DNA of 7,408 nucleotides from Betaproteobacteria bacterium (lineage in GTDB: Bacteria > Pseudomonadota > Gammaproteobacteria > Burkholderiales > Burkholderiaceae). Positions 6,351-7,408 of the stretch are shown one piece after another (positions within the stretch are counted from its first letter, which is position 1; the number at the start of each line of letters is the position of its first letter). The DNA lies in the NCBI GenBank assembly GCA_018969885.1, contig JAGWXN010000167.1:1-7408 (forward strand). Direction: 5' to 3'. The translations under genes and the position numbers were made by a program. Below the pieces are notes generated by a model that had not been told where the DNA came from, ran no database searches, and worked only from the letters and a program-made list of their open reading frames with translations.

Positions 6351-6354
6351 AAGA

Positions 6355-7408
<1,054 letters not shown>

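Larger units (their letters stand above)
6292..6354 (+). repeat. Regulatory duplicate, copy B (63 bp, partner at 1407-1469)
   Basis: This is the second copy of the block at 1407-1469, exactly 4885 bp away with no gaps. It lies in the region between the DUF4387 operon and frmA. The GGAAG that serves as ribosome-binding site for the LysR gene in copy A is kept here (6349-6353) although no gene starts behind it. That is compatible with copy B deriving from a copy-A-type ancestor, or with those bases being part of the binding site. Confidence 0.9.

Noticed and set aside
1407..6354. The paired 63-bp blocks as ends of a transposon or composite element
   Set aside because: They are direct, not inverted, repeats. 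No transposase or integrase is present, and the conservation follows promoter and LysR-box positions, with the mismatches concentrated in the promoter spacer.

Overview
The window looks like a catabolic accessory cluster from a GC-rich proteobacterium, most likely a Burkholderiales member (Bordetella/Achromobacter/Cupriavidus-like). This is inferred from an orphan Bug-type (TTT family) periplasmic binding protein, a GbpR/PcaQ-like LysR regulator, an AtuA (DUF1446) plus DUF4387 gene pair, and a class III alcohol dehydrogenase very close to proteobacterial FrmA. No rRNA, tRNA, CRISPR array, insertion sequence or phage gene is visible.

Layout. Positions 1-1375 (minus strand) hold a two-gene operon: an isocitrate lyase/PEP mutase superfamily enzyme, then a LigI-like amidohydrolase that runs off the left edge. 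The two overlap by ATGA. At 1476-2432 (plus strand) is a LysR-type regulator, divergent from that operon across about 100 bp. Positions 2454-6267 (minus strand) hold a four-gene operon, in transcription order DUF4387 protein, AtuA-family protein (again an ATGA overlap), Bug substrate-binding protein, and cyclase-family hydrolase. The cyclase ends 21 bp from the end of the regulator gene, tail to tail. At 6504-7408 (plus strand) is frmA, S-(hydroxymethyl)glutathione dehydrogenase, cut by the right edge after 301 codons.

The main non-coding result is a pair of matching promoter/operator modules. A 63-bp block at 1407-1469 recurs, gap-free and in the same orientation, at 6292-6354 with 53 of 63 identities by my count. 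Each copy lies just upstream of a minus-strand operon. Each carries a possible -35/-10 pair (TGGACG, 17-bp spacer, GATAAT) reading into the operon, a T-N11-A LysR box (TGA-N7-TCA), and a wider inverted repeat (CCAGTGAT ... AyTGG-type arm). Nearly all the divergence falls in 7 bases inside the predicted spacer. The simplest reading is that the single LysR protein encoded here controls both operons, so the six enzyme and uptake genes form one regulon.

How the genes may work together (inference): the Bug protein captures an extracellular carboxylate, and the cyclase-family and LigI-like hydrolases act on ester, amide or lactone bonds. The AtuA/DUF4387 pair performs an unassigned step, and the PEP mutase/isocitrate lyase homolog acts on a C-C or C-P bond of a 2-oxo or 2-hydroxy acid. 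I do not recognise a named pathway with this gene set. Two enzymes have altered signature motifs (no KKCGH cysteine; QxxTQWDxxxH in place of HxGTHxDxxxH), so family-default reactions should not be assumed. FrmA may be an ordinary housekeeping neighbour, or it may serve a formaldehyde-releasing pathway; the sequence does not decide.
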